DNA of 64,000 nt, taken from Dehalococcoidia bacterium. GTDB lineage: Bacteria > Chloroflexota > Dehalococcoidia > GIF9 > AB-539-J10. The notes under the pieces were generated by a model, which did not search any database, was not told the origin of the DNA, and saw nothing but the letters and a program-made list of their open reading frames with translations. This document shows, in pieces, positions 7,557 to 16,283 of the stretch. A program made the position numbers and the translations under genes. The stretch lies in the NCBI GenBank assembly GCA_023229725.1, contig JALNYR010000001.1, positions 15,035 to 79,034 on the forward strand. Reading direction: 5' to 3'. Numbering within the stretch: position 1 is the first letter of the stretch; each line of letters opens with the position of its first letter.

Positions 7557-8041
7557 TCTGGCTTCTGTGGTTCCTCGTCGGCTTCGCGCTCGTCACGCTC
7601 ATCGTGCGCGAGAGCATCTTCGCCTGGCCGCGGCGCTTCCTCTTCAACGTGCTCGGCTCGAAAGCGGGCGGCTGGCTCGCGTGCGGGCCCTGCGCGGCCT
7701 TCTGGGTCGGCGTCGCCGTCGGTGTCCCCGACGTGGGAATCCTCGCGCAGTGGCTTCCGGTGTGGACCATCAGCTCGTCCATCGCCGTCGCTGTCACAGG
7801 CCACGTCCTCGGAGGTCTGCTGCTCCTCGCCGCCGTGCGTCTCGTCCAGACGTTCAGCCACTCGACGCTCGCGGTCATCGCGGAAGAGGAAGCAGCGAAA
7901 TCGCAGATGCTCAGAGGTACTCCCGTGGAACGAACTATGGCGATGTGGCAATCAACCATGAACAACGCCATCGCGGCACAATTTCCTCTGAGTGGAGAGG
8001 TCGACGATCCCGACGATGACGATCCTGGAGGCCACGCATGA
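7553..8041 (+). CDS. DUF1360-like membrane protein
   Basis: A 162-aa protein with about three hydrophobic segments: the N-terminus, a segment around CGPCAAFWVGVAVG, and GHVLGGLLLLAAVRLV. The CxxC-AFWVG core resembles DUF1360 membrane proteins found in phages and Bacillus. The C-terminus is soluble and ends in an Asp-rich tail. ATG 7553 has a strong GGAGGAGG site; the longer frame from 7484 overlaps the upstream gene too much. Confidence 0.5.
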   Translation: MIWLLWFLVGFALVTLIVRESIFAWPRRFLFNVLGSKAGGWLACGPCAAFWVGVAVGVPDVGILAQWLPVWTISSSIAVAVTGHVLGGLLLLAAVRLVQTFSHSTLAVIAEEEAAKSQMLRGTPVERTMAMWQSTMNNAIAAQFPLSGEVDDPDDDDPGGHA

Positions 8042-9867
8042 CCAAAGCAACAGAGAAGGAGCGAGTCGATAACGTCGTCGGCTCTGTCATGGAGAAGATG
8101 GGCGTGCCGCTCTCCGACGCGTCCGGCGTCGCGCCCGACTGGACGAAGCTGCAGGACATCGCTCGCGAGCTGCAGACCGTCACGGTCCACCTCATTCGTT
8201 TCGAGCGGAGCTCGTTCTTCACCAAATCCACGACGCCTATCGATGCGGGCACCTACTACAACGTGCCCGTCGAGCGACTCCAGGTTGGCACTGCCGAGTG
8301 GATCTACGAGCAGGCCGGCGGGGGCGAGTACCGCGTCGAGGTCATCCATCCGACGAGCCCGAGGATGGGCCTGCTGACGACCTTCAAGGTGAACGTGCCC
8401 GGCGAGCCGCGAAAGCCGGCCCCGCTCGCCGCGAAGGAAGCCCTGCGGATGTCGACGTCGCAGGACCAAGTCCAGGGCCTCGCTCGCCAGTTCGCGTCGA
8501 TGAACCCCGGCCTCTCCGAGATGCAGGCGCTCGAGATGGCTCAGAAGACGGCCGCGGAGAACCCCGCGCTCGCGTCGATGATGGTAGGTCAGGAGGATGA
8601 AATGGCTTTCGGTCAGCAGGGCGGCTTCAACGTGAACGGCATGATCCAGATGATGATGGCCGAGCGCATGATGGAGCGGCAGGCCGCCCGCGAGCAGCAG
8701 TACAAGCCGCCCGCGGCGCCGCAGGAAGACCCAACGGTCCGGCTGCTCACCGAGCAGATGCGCGAGATGAAGGCGCAGCTCGAGCGCGAGCGGGACGAGA
8801 ACCGGCGGCGCGAAGAGCAGCGCGAGGCGCAGGCGAAGTTCGACCGCCTCGAGTCGAAGTTCGAGCTGCTGCTCCAGCGCCTCGACAAGCCGCAGGAGCC
8901 AAAGACCGACCCGACGGCGCTCGTGCTCTCGACGGTGCTCCCGGCGCTCACCGGCTCGCAGGAGCGCACCGCCGCCGAGCACGCGAGGGGCGCTGCGCAG
9001 CAGCTCGAGTTCATGAAGGCCATGGCCGAGAGCTCGAACCGCCGCGACCCAGCGCTCGAGAGCCTGCTCGCCCACATGCTCGACACGACGCGGCTCTCGA
9101 TGGAGGCCCAGCAGCTTCGGCTGCAGGAGCCGGTGAAGAACGCCGAGGCGATGAACTCCATGATCGGCATGATGGCCGGCGTCATGCAGACCACGCACAG
9201 CATCGTCATGGCGCAGATGCAGGCCCAGCAGGGGAATCCTTTCTGGGACAAGCTCGCCGGCATCACCGACGCGCTCCCCGGTATCATCATGGCGCTCGCC
9301 TCGCCCGAGGTGGAGCACGGCACCATCGAGGCCTCCGGGCCGGCCGCGCCCGACGTGAGCGAGCAGGCCGCCGCGGCTCGGGTGCAGCAGATGCGCGCCG
9401 CCGACGCCGCCGCGCAGGCCGCGGCCCAGGTTCCGGCCGGCGCGCCGCCGCCGGCGCAGGTCGCGCCAGCCCCCGTCGAGCCGCCGCTACCCGCCACGGC
9501 CGGGCCCGAGCAGGCCGAGGACGAAGACGAGGACGAGGGCGACGACGAGCTGCCCGAGGACCCGATCGAGCGGGCGAAGATCGTGCTCGACATCTTCGGC
9601 CTCGAGGGCGCGGCCGACGTGCTCCTCAAGTTCGAGGACGCCGTCACGACGCTCAACCTGTTCTTCTTCGAGGGCGCCGCGCCGAGCGTGCTGGGCGAGA
9701 AGTTCGCCGCGCTGCTCATCGGGGCCCCCGACATCACCTTCGACGTCTCGGGCGACCAGCTCGTCCGCACCGTGCGCGAGCAGTTCGGCTGGAACCCGCA
9801 GCGCTCCGGAAAGTTCGTGAAGGCTTTCGAGGAGGCACTCGCCAAGGCCGCCGCTCCGGCGGCGTGA
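8038..9867 (+). CDS. 609-aa coiled-coil protein, possible scaffold or virion protein
   Basis: A 609-aa protein. Residues 1-130 look like a compact alpha/beta domain. Residues ~160-215 are Met/Gln-rich, ~220-300 form a long charged coiled coil, and ~300-430 are helical with many Met. Residues ~440-500 are Ala/Pro-rich, then a highly acidic DEDEDEGDDE stretch leads to a C-terminal helical domain (~510-609). The composition would fit a scaffolding or internal virion protein just upstream of the candidate structural genes. No family recognised. Confidence 0.45.
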   Translation: MTKATEKERVDNVVGSVMEKMGVPLSDASGVAPDWTKLQDIARELQTVTVHLIRFERSSFFTKSTTPIDAGTYYNVPVERLQVGTAEWIYEQAGGGEYRVEVIHPTSPRMGLLTTFKVNVPGEPRKPAPLAAKEALRMSTSQDQVQGLARQFASMNPGLSEMQALEMAQKTAAENPALASMMVGQEDEMAFGQQGGFNVNGMIQMMMAERMMERQAAREQQYKPPAAPQEDPTVRLLTEQMREMKAQLERERDENRRREEQREAQAKFDRLESKFELLLQRLDKPQEPKTDPTALVLSTVLPALTGSQERTAAEHARGAAQQLEFMKAMAESSNRRDPALESLLAHMLDTTRLSMEAQQLRLQEPVKNAEAMNSMIGMMAGVMQTTHSIVMAQMQAQQGNPFWDKLAGITDALPGIIMALASPEVEHGTIEASGPAAPDVSEQAAAARVQQMRAADAAAQAAAQVPAGAPPPAQVAPAPVEPPLPATAGPEQAEDEDEDEGDDELPEDPIERAKIVLDIFGLEGAADVLLKFEDAVTTLNLFFFEGAAPSVLGEKFAALLIGAPDITFDVSGDQLVRTVREQFGWNPQRSGKFVKAFEEALAKAAAPAA

Positions 9868-9880
9868 GGAAGGAAAGATC

Positions 9881-10105
9881 ATGAAGAAGGAATTGAAGAA
9901 GGCGCCCACGATCAAGGACCGCATCGTTCGAGTGCTCCGGGGCCGCAAGCGGGGGCTCACACCCACCGAGCTCGGCCTCAAGCTCGGCTTTGAGAAGAAG
10001 CAGGCGAGCGCGCTGGTCGGCCCGGCCTTGAAGAAGCTCGTCGCCGAGGGCCTCGTCGACCGCCACAAGATCGGTCGCCGCGTCGAGTACGCCTGGGTCG
10101 GCTAG
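9881..10105 (+). CDS. Winged-helix protein
   Basis: A 74-aa basic protein that is almost entirely a winged helix: KDRIVRVLRGRKRGL, TPTELGLKLGFEKK, then LKKLVAEGLV and an RRVEYAWVG wing. Probably a DNA-binding regulator. AGGAAAG lies upstream of the ATG. Confidence 0.6.
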   Translation: MKKELKKAPTIKDRIVRVLRGRKRGLTPTELGLKLGFEKKQASALVGPALKKLVAEGLVDRHKIGRRVEYAWVG

Positions 10106-10135
10106 TTCCTCTACATAGAGATCTTCCCCTACTCT
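10106..10135 (+). promoter_or_regulatory. Promoter for a leaderless gene
   Basis: TTCCTC (10106-10111), an 18-nt spacer, then TACTCT (10130-10135) ends 7 nt before the GTG at 10143. There is no Shine-Dalgarno site. The -35 is weak but resembles TTCCCC and TTCGCC elements elsewhere in the window. Confidence 0.45.
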
Positions 10136-10142
10136 CTACCTC

Positions 10143-10667
10143 GTGAAGCTGCACCGCATTCGCATCAGAAACCAGCGGGATCGCATCCGGTTGATCGAGG
10201 AGCAGGTCAGGGAATCGCTCTACGGCGACGATTTCACCGAGCTCCGCTACGAGGTCTCCCCGAACCGAGCCCTCGCTGGCGTGCCGGCGCGAGACGACGA
10301 AGCGCAGGCGCGAGCCGTCTGGTCCTGGGTAAGAGAGAAGGTCCTGTACGTTCCCGACCCGTGGCCCTTCGACCTCTTTCCCACGGCCGGCGCGGTGCTC
10401 GACTACGGCATGGGCGACTGCGACTGCCACACCATCGTGAACTGCACGCTCCTCGCGATCCTGGGCTTCCCGGTCGGCGTTCGGATGATCCAGGCCGACG
10501 ACGGCTTCTGGCACGTCTACTCGACCGTCTGGCTCCCGCGGGACGTTCCCACGCACGCCGTGGCGTTCGACACCGCCTGGGACGGCGCCGAGGACATGGG
10601 CGAGGAGTTCCCCCACGACCGCGTGAAGAACTTCGACGAGTACGTGCTCGAGCTGCGACAGGGATAG
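10143..10667 (+). CDS. Transglutaminase-like cysteine peptidase
   Basis: A 174-aa protein with the transglutaminase-like core. Cys93 is in GDCDCH, followed by a hydrophobic helix; His124 is in FWHVYSTVW; Asp143 is in AFDTAW. This Cys-His-Asp order and the surrounding strands match the TGc fold used by papain-like peptidases and crosslinking enzymes. It sits first in the candidate virion module, so virion-protein maturation or crosslinking is possible (inference). The GTG start is supported by the promoter 7 nt upstream. Confidence 0.7.
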   Translation: MKLHRIRIRNQRDRIRLIEEQVRESLYGDDFTELRYEVSPNRALAGVPARDDEAQARAVWSWVREKVLYVPDPWPFDLFPTAGAVLDYGMGDCDCHTIVNCTLLAILGFPVGVRMIQADDGFWHVYSTVWLPRDVPTHAVAFDTAWDGAEDMGEEFPHDRVKNFDEYVLELRQG

Positions 10668-10679
10668 TAGGAGGATTTC

Positions 10680-12878
10680 ATGAGTCTCAACAGGTCAGAC
10701 AACGACGGCGGAACCTGGGGCATCGCGATGACGTCGCACGGACCGCTCGACATGACGCAGTCGAAGTCGGACGGAACCCCGGCGATCTTCTCGAAGCACC
10801 AGGGGCTCAAGCCGTTGGGCGATGTGAGTCGCATCCGCGCGTTCATCAACGAGTGCATCGAGAACGCGAAGCGGGCACAGGGTGGTGTGCTGCCGCAGGT
10901 CATTGAGATGGAGGTTTCGGACGGCCACGGGGGAGTCGTCTCGGAGCATCTGCTCGTTCCGGTGGCGCTCGGTTCGACCACGATCCTGACGCTGCAGCAG
11001 GCCGCGGCGACAGGAATCGGCGCCTTCACCGGGGTCGTCTCGCGTCTGGAGGACGTGAGCTATCTGCGGCAGGCCTCGGTGTATGAGGGGATGTTCCGTG
11101 CAGAGCATCCGGACGCGGACGAGGCCGCGGTTCGCACGGCGCTCGCGAAGTTCCGGCAGGACAGCGGCACGACAGAGCCGAACCCCGCCGGGATGGAGGA
11201 GGAGCTCCGGGGCATGCTGGTCGCGGATGGCGCGACGCCAGATGCCGCGCGAGCCACCGTCGCCCAGGCAACCTCCGCGCTCCGCGGCAACTCCGACGAC
11301 GTGAGCGCGCTCACGACCACGCAGAACTATGCCGCCCTCGCGACGGTGCTCTCCTCGGTGGCGTCCGTGTCCCTCACCGCCGCGATGGAGGAGCCGGACT
11401 ATCTCCAGGCGAACGATAAGCTCGACACGGCAGTGCGAGTGCTCAACACGATCACCACGGTTTTCGACGCGGTCTCTGCCATCTCGTCGCTCGTGTCGGC
11501 CACCGGAGCTGGTGCCATCGTCGCCGTCGTCTTCGAGATCCTCGCGCTCGTCTGCCGGTTTATCACCTGGCTGCTCGACGTGATCCGGGACTACACGATC
11601 TCGCCGCTCGAGGGCTGGGACAAGGAGTGGGACGGCACCGACTGCACGCTCATCTTGAAGGAGCGGCTCCGCATCCTCGTCCAGATCGACGAGACCATCA
11701 TCGACAGCTCGGCCACGGGCTGGCAGAAGCACTGGGCTGACGCGATGGAGCGGTTGGGCCACAACGCGGACGCTCAGTTCAACCTGCTCACGAACATGAT
11801 CTACGACACGGCCTGGGCTCGCGGTGAGGAGCGGATCGCGGCGGCGAAGGCAATCGCGCAGACCCTGGGTGGCCGGGCCGCGACGAAGTCGTTCAACGAG
11901 TGCGATGACATCGCGAACTGGCTCGGGTACATCGGCGTGCCGGCCGACGACGTGTACACCATCCGGACGTGGCTCTACGAGGCCCGGAAGGTCACGGTCG
12001 TGCAGGCTCGGCGGAACCGGCTGCGCAGCATGGTGGGCGACGCGCCGCATGGCGGCGTGAGCGGGTACGGCGTCGAGTACACCGGCAACATGGTCAACTA
12101 CCTTCACAGCGAGGGGAAGGACTGCCCGAACGATCGTGAGTCTCGTTGCCACGTCCTGGGAGGCGATGGGTACTACTGCCAGACGAACTTCCGGGCCGGC
12201 GCAGACCCCTGGTATCGGGACTGCCGGAACATCGACATTTCCAGCAGCTCGCAGTTCGTGCCGTTCTCGATCCAGCAGCTCGACGCGCTCTGGGATGAGC
12301 TCCGAAACAAGCTCCGCGTGTCTCGCTCGTGGCCGGCGCCGGTCAGCCCGCCGCTCACCTTCAAGGACTTCATCCTGTCGGCGCCGCGGCAGCTCTCGCT
12401 CTTCAAGATGCTCGCCCCGGGCGCGAGCTCGGCGCAGATCGACCAGTTCGCCATCCTCGACGTCGGCACTCCGCAGTATCGCCGCGCCGCGGTGGTCCTC
12501 CGCGGCGTGCCCGACTCGGTGCTCGCGCCCGAGGTCATCTCAGCGAGCCGACGCATCACGGCCGGCGGCGAGACCATGCGGCTGTGGTGGGCCGACACGT
12601 GGTTCATCTCGAACGGCACGGTCTTCCTCTACGTCCATTACCTTCCTGTGGACGCCGGCAGGCGCGGCTACGTCGCCGAGGGCATCCCCGCTTCGGACTC
12701 GTTCCTGCGATCGGCCTCGGACGCGGACCTGCAGCGGAAGCTCTACGACCAGCTCGGCATCGGAACGATGTCTGGTCTGAGCGGTACGAGCGGCTCCGGG
12801 GGAGGCGGCGGGACCGCGCTCGTCGTGGGCGGCGCCGTCGTGGCCGGTATCGCCGCTGCGCTCCTCCTCAAGAAGTAG
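10680..12878 (+). CDS. 732-aa membrane protein, candidate virion component
   Basis: A 732-aa protein of unknown family. It has a hydrophobic segment at about residues 275-301 and a second at the very C-terminus (~708-732), after a Gly/Ser linker and ending in two Lys. Between them are a helical region with Trp-rich motifs and a beta-rich C-terminal half with six or more Cys around residues 490-520. AGGAG lies upstream of the ATG. The size and place before basic peptides and beta-sandwich proteins suggest a structural or membrane-pore role. Confidence 0.5.
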   Translation: MSLNRSDNDGGTWGIAMTSHGPLDMTQSKSDGTPAIFSKHQGLKPLGDVSRIRAFINECIENAKRAQGGVLPQVIEMEVSDGHGGVVSEHLLVPVALGSTTILTLQQAAATGIGAFTGVVSRLEDVSYLRQASVYEGMFRAEHPDADEAAVRTALAKFRQDSGTTEPNPAGMEEELRGMLVADGATPDAARATVAQATSALRGNSDDVSALTTTQNYAALATVLSSVASVSLTAAMEEPDYLQANDKLDTAVRVLNTITTVFDAVSAISSLVSATGAGAIVAVVFEILALVCRFITWLLDVIRDYTISPLEGWDKEWDGTDCTLILKERLRILVQIDETIIDSSATGWQKHWADAMERLGHNADAQFNLLTNMIYDTAWARGEERIAAAKAIAQTLGGRAATKSFNECDDIANWLGYIGVPADDVYTIRTWLYEARKVTVVQARRNRLRSMVGDAPHGGVSGYGVEYTGNMVNYLHSEGKDCPNDRESRCHVLGGDGYYCQTNFRAGADPWYRDCRNIDISSSSQFVPFSIQQLDALWDELRNKLRVSRSWPAPVSPPLTFKDFILSAPRQLSLFKMLAPGASSAQIDQFAILDVGTPQYRRAAVVLRGVPDSVLAPEVISASRRITAGGETMRLWWADTWFISNGTVFLYVHYLPVDAGRRGYVAEGIPASDSFLRSASDADLQRKLYDQLGIGTMSGLSGTSGSGGGGGTALVVGGAVVAGIAAALLLKK

Positions 12879-12971
12879 CGCACACGCCCTCACCAAGTTC
12901 CCTACCTTTTCAGTCTCGTGATTCACTTCACCTTGCTCAACGTGCTGGAAGGTCCAGCGAAGGAGGAAGAG

Positions 12972-13121
12972 ATGGCGAAGTCGAGGAAGCGCAGCACCCG
13001 GTGCAAGAGCATCGGCGTCCGCAAGATCTGCATGCGGCCGGCGAAGGGCGGACGGAAAGTGTTCTGCAAGTGCCCCGGCAGCAGCAAGCCGCGTCGGCGT
13101 GGCAGGGGCAAGCGGCGCTAG
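12972..13121 (+). CDS. Very basic Cys-rich peptide (family A)
   Basis: A 49-residue peptide with 20 or more Lys/Arg and five Cys. It shares STRCK-x2-GV, a middle Cys-Met and FCKCP with the peptide at 17366. The composition is protamine-like, so DNA condensation in a virion is a reasonable guess. The ATG 12972 has a perfect GGAGG site; an upstream in-frame GTG at 12918 is less likely. Confidence 0.6.
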   Translation: MAKSRKRSTRCKSIGVRKICMRPAKGGRKVFCKCPGSSKPRRRGRGKRR

Positions 13122-13177
13122 CGCGTCGCGATCACAGGCGAACTCGAGAAGAACGAAGGACAGCGAGGTAAGGACAC

Positions 13178-13621
13178 ATGAAGGGTCAGCGAAAGTTCTC
13201 GACCTCCGGCACCTCGTACCTGAGCCTCGCGGACGCGGGGCTGGGTGCGGCGGCCGGATTCCTGGTTCCGGTGGTGGCGAACAAGTTCATGGAGTCGTGG
13301 ACGACGAAGCCCACGTTCGTCGCCGACAACCAGTCCATGGTGGCGGCAGCCATCGGCGTCGCGGTCGCGATCCCGGTGTACTACTGGCGTGGTCTCGCCC
13401 CCGCGATCATCGCGGCGGCGATGGCGCTGGTGTACGGCATCGGGCCGCAGATCACGACCTGGGTCAACGAGCTCGGCCAGAGCGGGTTCGGCGGCGCCCA
13501 GATGGGCTCCGGGCGCGCGGTGGGCCTGCTCCAGCAGGCGTCGCGCCAGCGAAACGCGGTGGGTGCGTTGCAGTCCGTGCCGCGCCGTCGTTCGAGGGAG
13601 TTCGCCGGGCACTCGGACTGA
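13178..13621 (+). CDS. Small polytopic membrane protein
   Basis: A 147-aa protein with three hydrophobic stretches: about residues 20-38, 55-72 and 74-92. A polar C-terminal tail rich in Gln, Gly and Arg follows. GAGGTAAGG precedes the ATG. Probably a structural membrane protein given its neighbours; family not recognised. Confidence 0.5.
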   Translation: MKGQRKFSTSGTSYLSLADAGLGAAAGFLVPVVANKFMESWTTKPTFVADNQSMVAAAIGVAVAIPVYYWRGLAPAIIAAAMALVYGIGPQITTWVNELGQSGFGGAQMGSGRAVGLLQQASRQRNAVGALQSVPRRRSREFAGHSD

Positions 13622-13676
13622 GCGCACGGTGACGTGAGAGTCTGAAGAAGGAAAAGAAGGAGAAGAGGAGAAGATC

Positions 13677-14282
13677 ATGGCTTACACACCGTTCACCGTG
13701 AAGGACGCCGGCGGGCGACCCATTCCCGTCGAGGACTATGTCGATAGGCAGGTCTGGTCCGGCGCCAATATCGCGAGCTCGGCCTCGGCCGACGTGACCA
13801 TGTTCAAGTTCAGCAAGGGCGAGTCCGTCGCCGCTTCCGGCACCGCGAGCGCGGTCACCGGCGACTTCCGCCACACCAACGTGCAGTACAAGGGCACGAT
13901 GCCGCAGACCGATGGCCTCGAGGTCAGGACCGTCGCCTACGAGTTCCCGCCCGATGTGACGCTCACCGCGCTGCAGCAGCTCTCCGAGCGCATCTGGACC
14001 GAGTTCTATTTCGGTTCCGAGCGCCCGAGCTACGCGTTCCTCGCGCGCCACGCGCCGCCTGGCACCGGCCTCTGGGGCGTCACGACGGTCACGGCCGTGT
14101 CGATGTACAACGTCGGCGAGCCCAACCCGTCGCACCGCCTGAAGTTCAACATCCCGCTCATCCTGCGCCCCGGTGACCAGTTCCGCGCCGACATCCGCAT
14201 CCAAGGCGGCGCCCTCACGACGGCCGCGGCCGACGTGTTCATGCGCCTCGTCCTCCGTGGCTCCGGCCCGACCGCCGTCTGA
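13677..14282 (+). CDS. Beta-sandwich protein, jelly-roll candidate 1
   Basis: A 201-aa, beta-rich protein with no signal or membrane segment. The C-terminal half ends with LILRPGDQFRADI and then VFMRLVLRG. This strand pattern (I/L-x-PGD/E-x-F...V-x-L) also closes both beta domains of the next two proteins, so the three are probably related. This would fit a single-jelly-roll capsid-type subunit. Strong purine-rich ribosome site upstream, suggesting high expression. Confidence 0.45.
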   Translation: MAYTPFTVKDAGGRPIPVEDYVDRQVWSGANIASSASADVTMFKFSKGESVAASGTASAVTGDFRHTNVQYKGTMPQTDGLEVRTVAYEFPPDVTLTALQQLSERIWTEFYFGSERPSYAFLARHAPPGTGLWGVTTVTAVSMYNVGEPNPSHRLKFNIPLILRPGDQFRADIRIQGGALTTAAADVFMRLVLRGSGPTAV

Positions 14283-14323
14283 GCAGCCCGCTCGGTCGTC
14301 GAAACCCCACCAGCCACTTCAAG

Positions 14324-14353
14324 TTCCCCCGCGCGAAGACATCGCTCTACACT
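14324..14353 (+). promoter_or_regulatory. Promoter for a leaderless gene
   Basis: A TTCCCC-type -35 (14324-14329), an 18-nt spacer, then TACACT (14348-14353), exactly 6 nt before the ATG at 14360. There is no Shine-Dalgarno site. Confidence 0.5.
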
Positions 14354-14359
14354 TCTCGC

Positions 14360-15154
14360 ATGACAGAGCAGCGTTACTTCGTCCCGTGGGCCCAGGCGGA
14401 ACAGATCGACGTCGCAGCGAGCACCTACTTCAAGAACAGCTCGCCGTCGCTCTGGAAGAACAACCTCGACCAGCCGATCCACGTGACGCATCTGCTCGTC
14501 GACTCGAACAGCGTCACGACCGCGTCGATCAAGGTGGGCAAGCAGGGGCGCAGCCGCATCGTCGATTCCTACGTCTCGACGCTCGCGCTCCACAACATCG
14601 AGCGGCTCTCGAACCAAGCGACCGACAGCGCGGCGCCGCTCTGGAAGTTCGACAAGCGCTACCCCGTGATCGTCTCGCCGCAGCAGATCTTCCAGGTCGA
14701 GATGACCGATCTGGCGGGCGCCATCCGCTACGTGAACGTCCAGTTCCACGGCTACCGGCTCTGCGACCCCTCCGAGCCCGTGGTTCTCGCGGAGCGGGTG
14801 ACCCTCGCGTCCCTCGGGAACATCACCGCGCTCGTCAAGACCGACCCGAAGAGCCCCATCATCATCACCGACTTCGGGTTCTACTGCGAGGAGACCGGCA
14901 CCGCGGCGCTGCTCCGCGGCTTGAAGACGCGCGTGACTGAGGGCGGCCTGCCGCCTTGGATGAACATGTTCATTCGCGGCACGGTGCTCTTCCCGAACCG
15001 GCAGGGCGGCGCGGCCATTCTCGAACTGGCGCCCGACGATCTCTTGATCCAGCCCGGTGAGGTGCTCGAGTTCGAGGTGATCGACACCTCGGCCGCGGCC
15101 GTGACGGTCTACGTCGGCGCGGTGGGCTACACGGAGGATCGGAGGAGTCGATGA
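14360..15154 (+). CDS. Tandem beta-sandwich protein, jelly-roll candidate 2
   Basis: A 264-aa protein built of two similar beta domains (about 1-135 and 136-264). Each opens with a DQPIHVTHLLV or KSPIIITDFGF strand and closes with an I/V-x-P-x-q/e-x-hydrophobic-F-x-V strand and a Y-V-x-V-x-GY hairpin. Two tandem sandwiches of this size would fit a double-jelly-roll or paired single-jelly-roll capsid protein, but this is inferred from pattern only. Leaderless start; coupled to the next gene by ATGA. Confidence 0.45.
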   Translation: MTEQRYFVPWAQAEQIDVAASTYFKNSSPSLWKNNLDQPIHVTHLLVDSNSVTTASIKVGKQGRSRIVDSYVSTLALHNIERLSNQATDSAAPLWKFDKRYPVIVSPQQIFQVEMTDLAGAIRYVNVQFHGYRLCDPSEPVVLAERVTLASLGNITALVKTDPKSPIIITDFGFYCEETGTAALLRGLKTRVTEGGLPPWMNMFIRGTVLFPNRQGGAAILELAPDDLLIQPGEVLEFEVIDTSAAAVTVYVGAVGYTEDRRSR

Positions 15155-16014
15155 CGACGCCTCGGCTAGACCAGGGGCGGTGGCTCCCGAACCTGCAGAT
15201 GTACGCCGGCAGCACTGTCGCGGTGAACGCCGCGGCGAAGACGTTCCCTGGTGAGGTCGGCGTCTCGAAGGACCCGCTCAAGAACGACACGCAGTCGCCA
15301 CTGATCGTGCGGGCGTTCTCCTGCACCGTCGGCTGGACGATCGCGCGGGCCAGCGTCGCAACGCCGCTGATCTTCGACGTGACGGTCAACACCATGCGCC
15401 GCGGGAGCTACAAGATCCAGCAGCAGAGCGTGCAGTACGCGCCGCACGTGAACTTCGTCACCGGGCTCTACGGCTCGCTCAACACGGCCGTGCGGCCCTA
15501 CGTGTGGAAGTTCGCCGTGCCGGCGCTCCTCCAGCGCGGAGAGACGATCCTCTTCGAGTACGGCAACGTTTCGAGCGAGTCGGTCTTCGTGTGGTCGAGC
15601 TCGCAGGCGAAGGCCTCGAAGTACAGCATCCGCTGCCGCGGCAAGGTCACAGGCGACCTCGTGCTCTTCGGCGGCGGCGGGACGCCCACGGCAGGTGACC
15701 GCCTCGTCGGCGTCCACCAGAACCTTACCGACGAGGACCTCGAGATCCTCTCGGTGACGATGGTGGTCGGAACCGCGACCTCCGACCGGCCGATCTTCAA
15801 CATGGAGATCGCGGGCCGCCGCATCTCCCGCGGCGAGCGCCCCTTCTGGCTCTTCGCCGAGCCGTTCACCTACGGGCGGTTCCTCTTCGACCGGCTCCCG
15901 GAAGGCGGGCTCGTGCTCATGCCGGGCGACAACTTCGAGGTCTCCGTGCAGAACCCGCAGTACACGAGCCTCACCGTGACGTTGGGCCTCGAGGCCTACC
16001 AGCAGGTGACGTGA
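15151..16014 (+). CDS. Tandem beta-sandwich protein, jelly-roll candidate 3
   Basis: A 287-aa protein with two beta domains (about 1-170 and 185-287). The second ends LVLMPGDNFEVSV then LTVTLGLEAY, the same closing motif as the two preceding proteins. The first opens TQSPLIVRAFSC, like the domain openings of the 264-aa protein. Probably a paralogue of it. Virion structural protein is the best guess. Confidence 0.45.
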   Translation: MTTPRLDQGRWLPNLQMYAGSTVAVNAAAKTFPGEVGVSKDPLKNDTQSPLIVRAFSCTVGWTIARASVATPLIFDVTVNTMRRGSYKIQQQSVQYAPHVNFVTGLYGSLNTAVRPYVWKFAVPALLQRGETILFEYGNVSSESVFVWSSSQAKASKYSIRCRGKVTGDLVLFGGGGTPTAGDRLVGVHQNLTDEDLEILSVTMVVGTATSDRPIFNMEIAGRRISRGERPFWLFAEPFTYGRFLFDRLPEGGLVLMPGDNFEVSVQNPQYTSLTVTLGLEAYQQVT

Positions 16015-16283
16015 TGCAGACGAGGACCTTCAACATCGCGCCCGGCGCCGCGGAAGAGATCGTGCTCGACCGCCCGGTCGCCATGACGCTGCTCATGACG
16101 AGCGACGACGACGTGGCCTGGCTCATGACCACCGAGGGTCCGCTCGACGTCGAGCGGGCCGTGCGCCTCGACAAGTCGCAGTGCCCCTTCACCAGCATTT
16201 GGGATGGGCTCCTCGTCATTCACTCGCCGTCGCAGGGCAGCCGCACCATTCAGGTATCGCTCGCCATCGGAGGTGCCGCGTGA
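16014..16283 (+). CDS. Small beta-rich protein
   Basis: An 89-aa protein that alternates hydrophobic strands; no membrane segment. It ends in a typical small beta-sandwich pattern (TIQVSLAIGGAA). It may be a minor structural or decoration subunit. Stop/start overlaps: TGATG upstream and GTGA downstream. Confidence 0.45.
   Translation: MQTRTFNIAPGAAEEIVLDRPVAMTLLMTSDDDVAWLMTTEGPLDVERAVRLDKSQCPFTSIWDGLLVIHSPSQGSRTIQVSLAIGGAA

Noticed and set aside
7306..9318. 670-aa open frame on the minus strand
   Set aside because: It is antisense to several well-supported coupled genes, and its composition (Leu/Arg/His-rich) is typical of a shadow frame in GC-rich DNA.
10695..12152. 485-aa open frame on the minus strand
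   Set aside because: Antisense to the 732-aa membrane protein; no recognisable motif.
12918..12971. GTG-started extension of the basic peptide at 12972
   Set aside because: ATG 12972 has a perfect GGAGG site and gives a product that aligns with its paralogue from the first residues.
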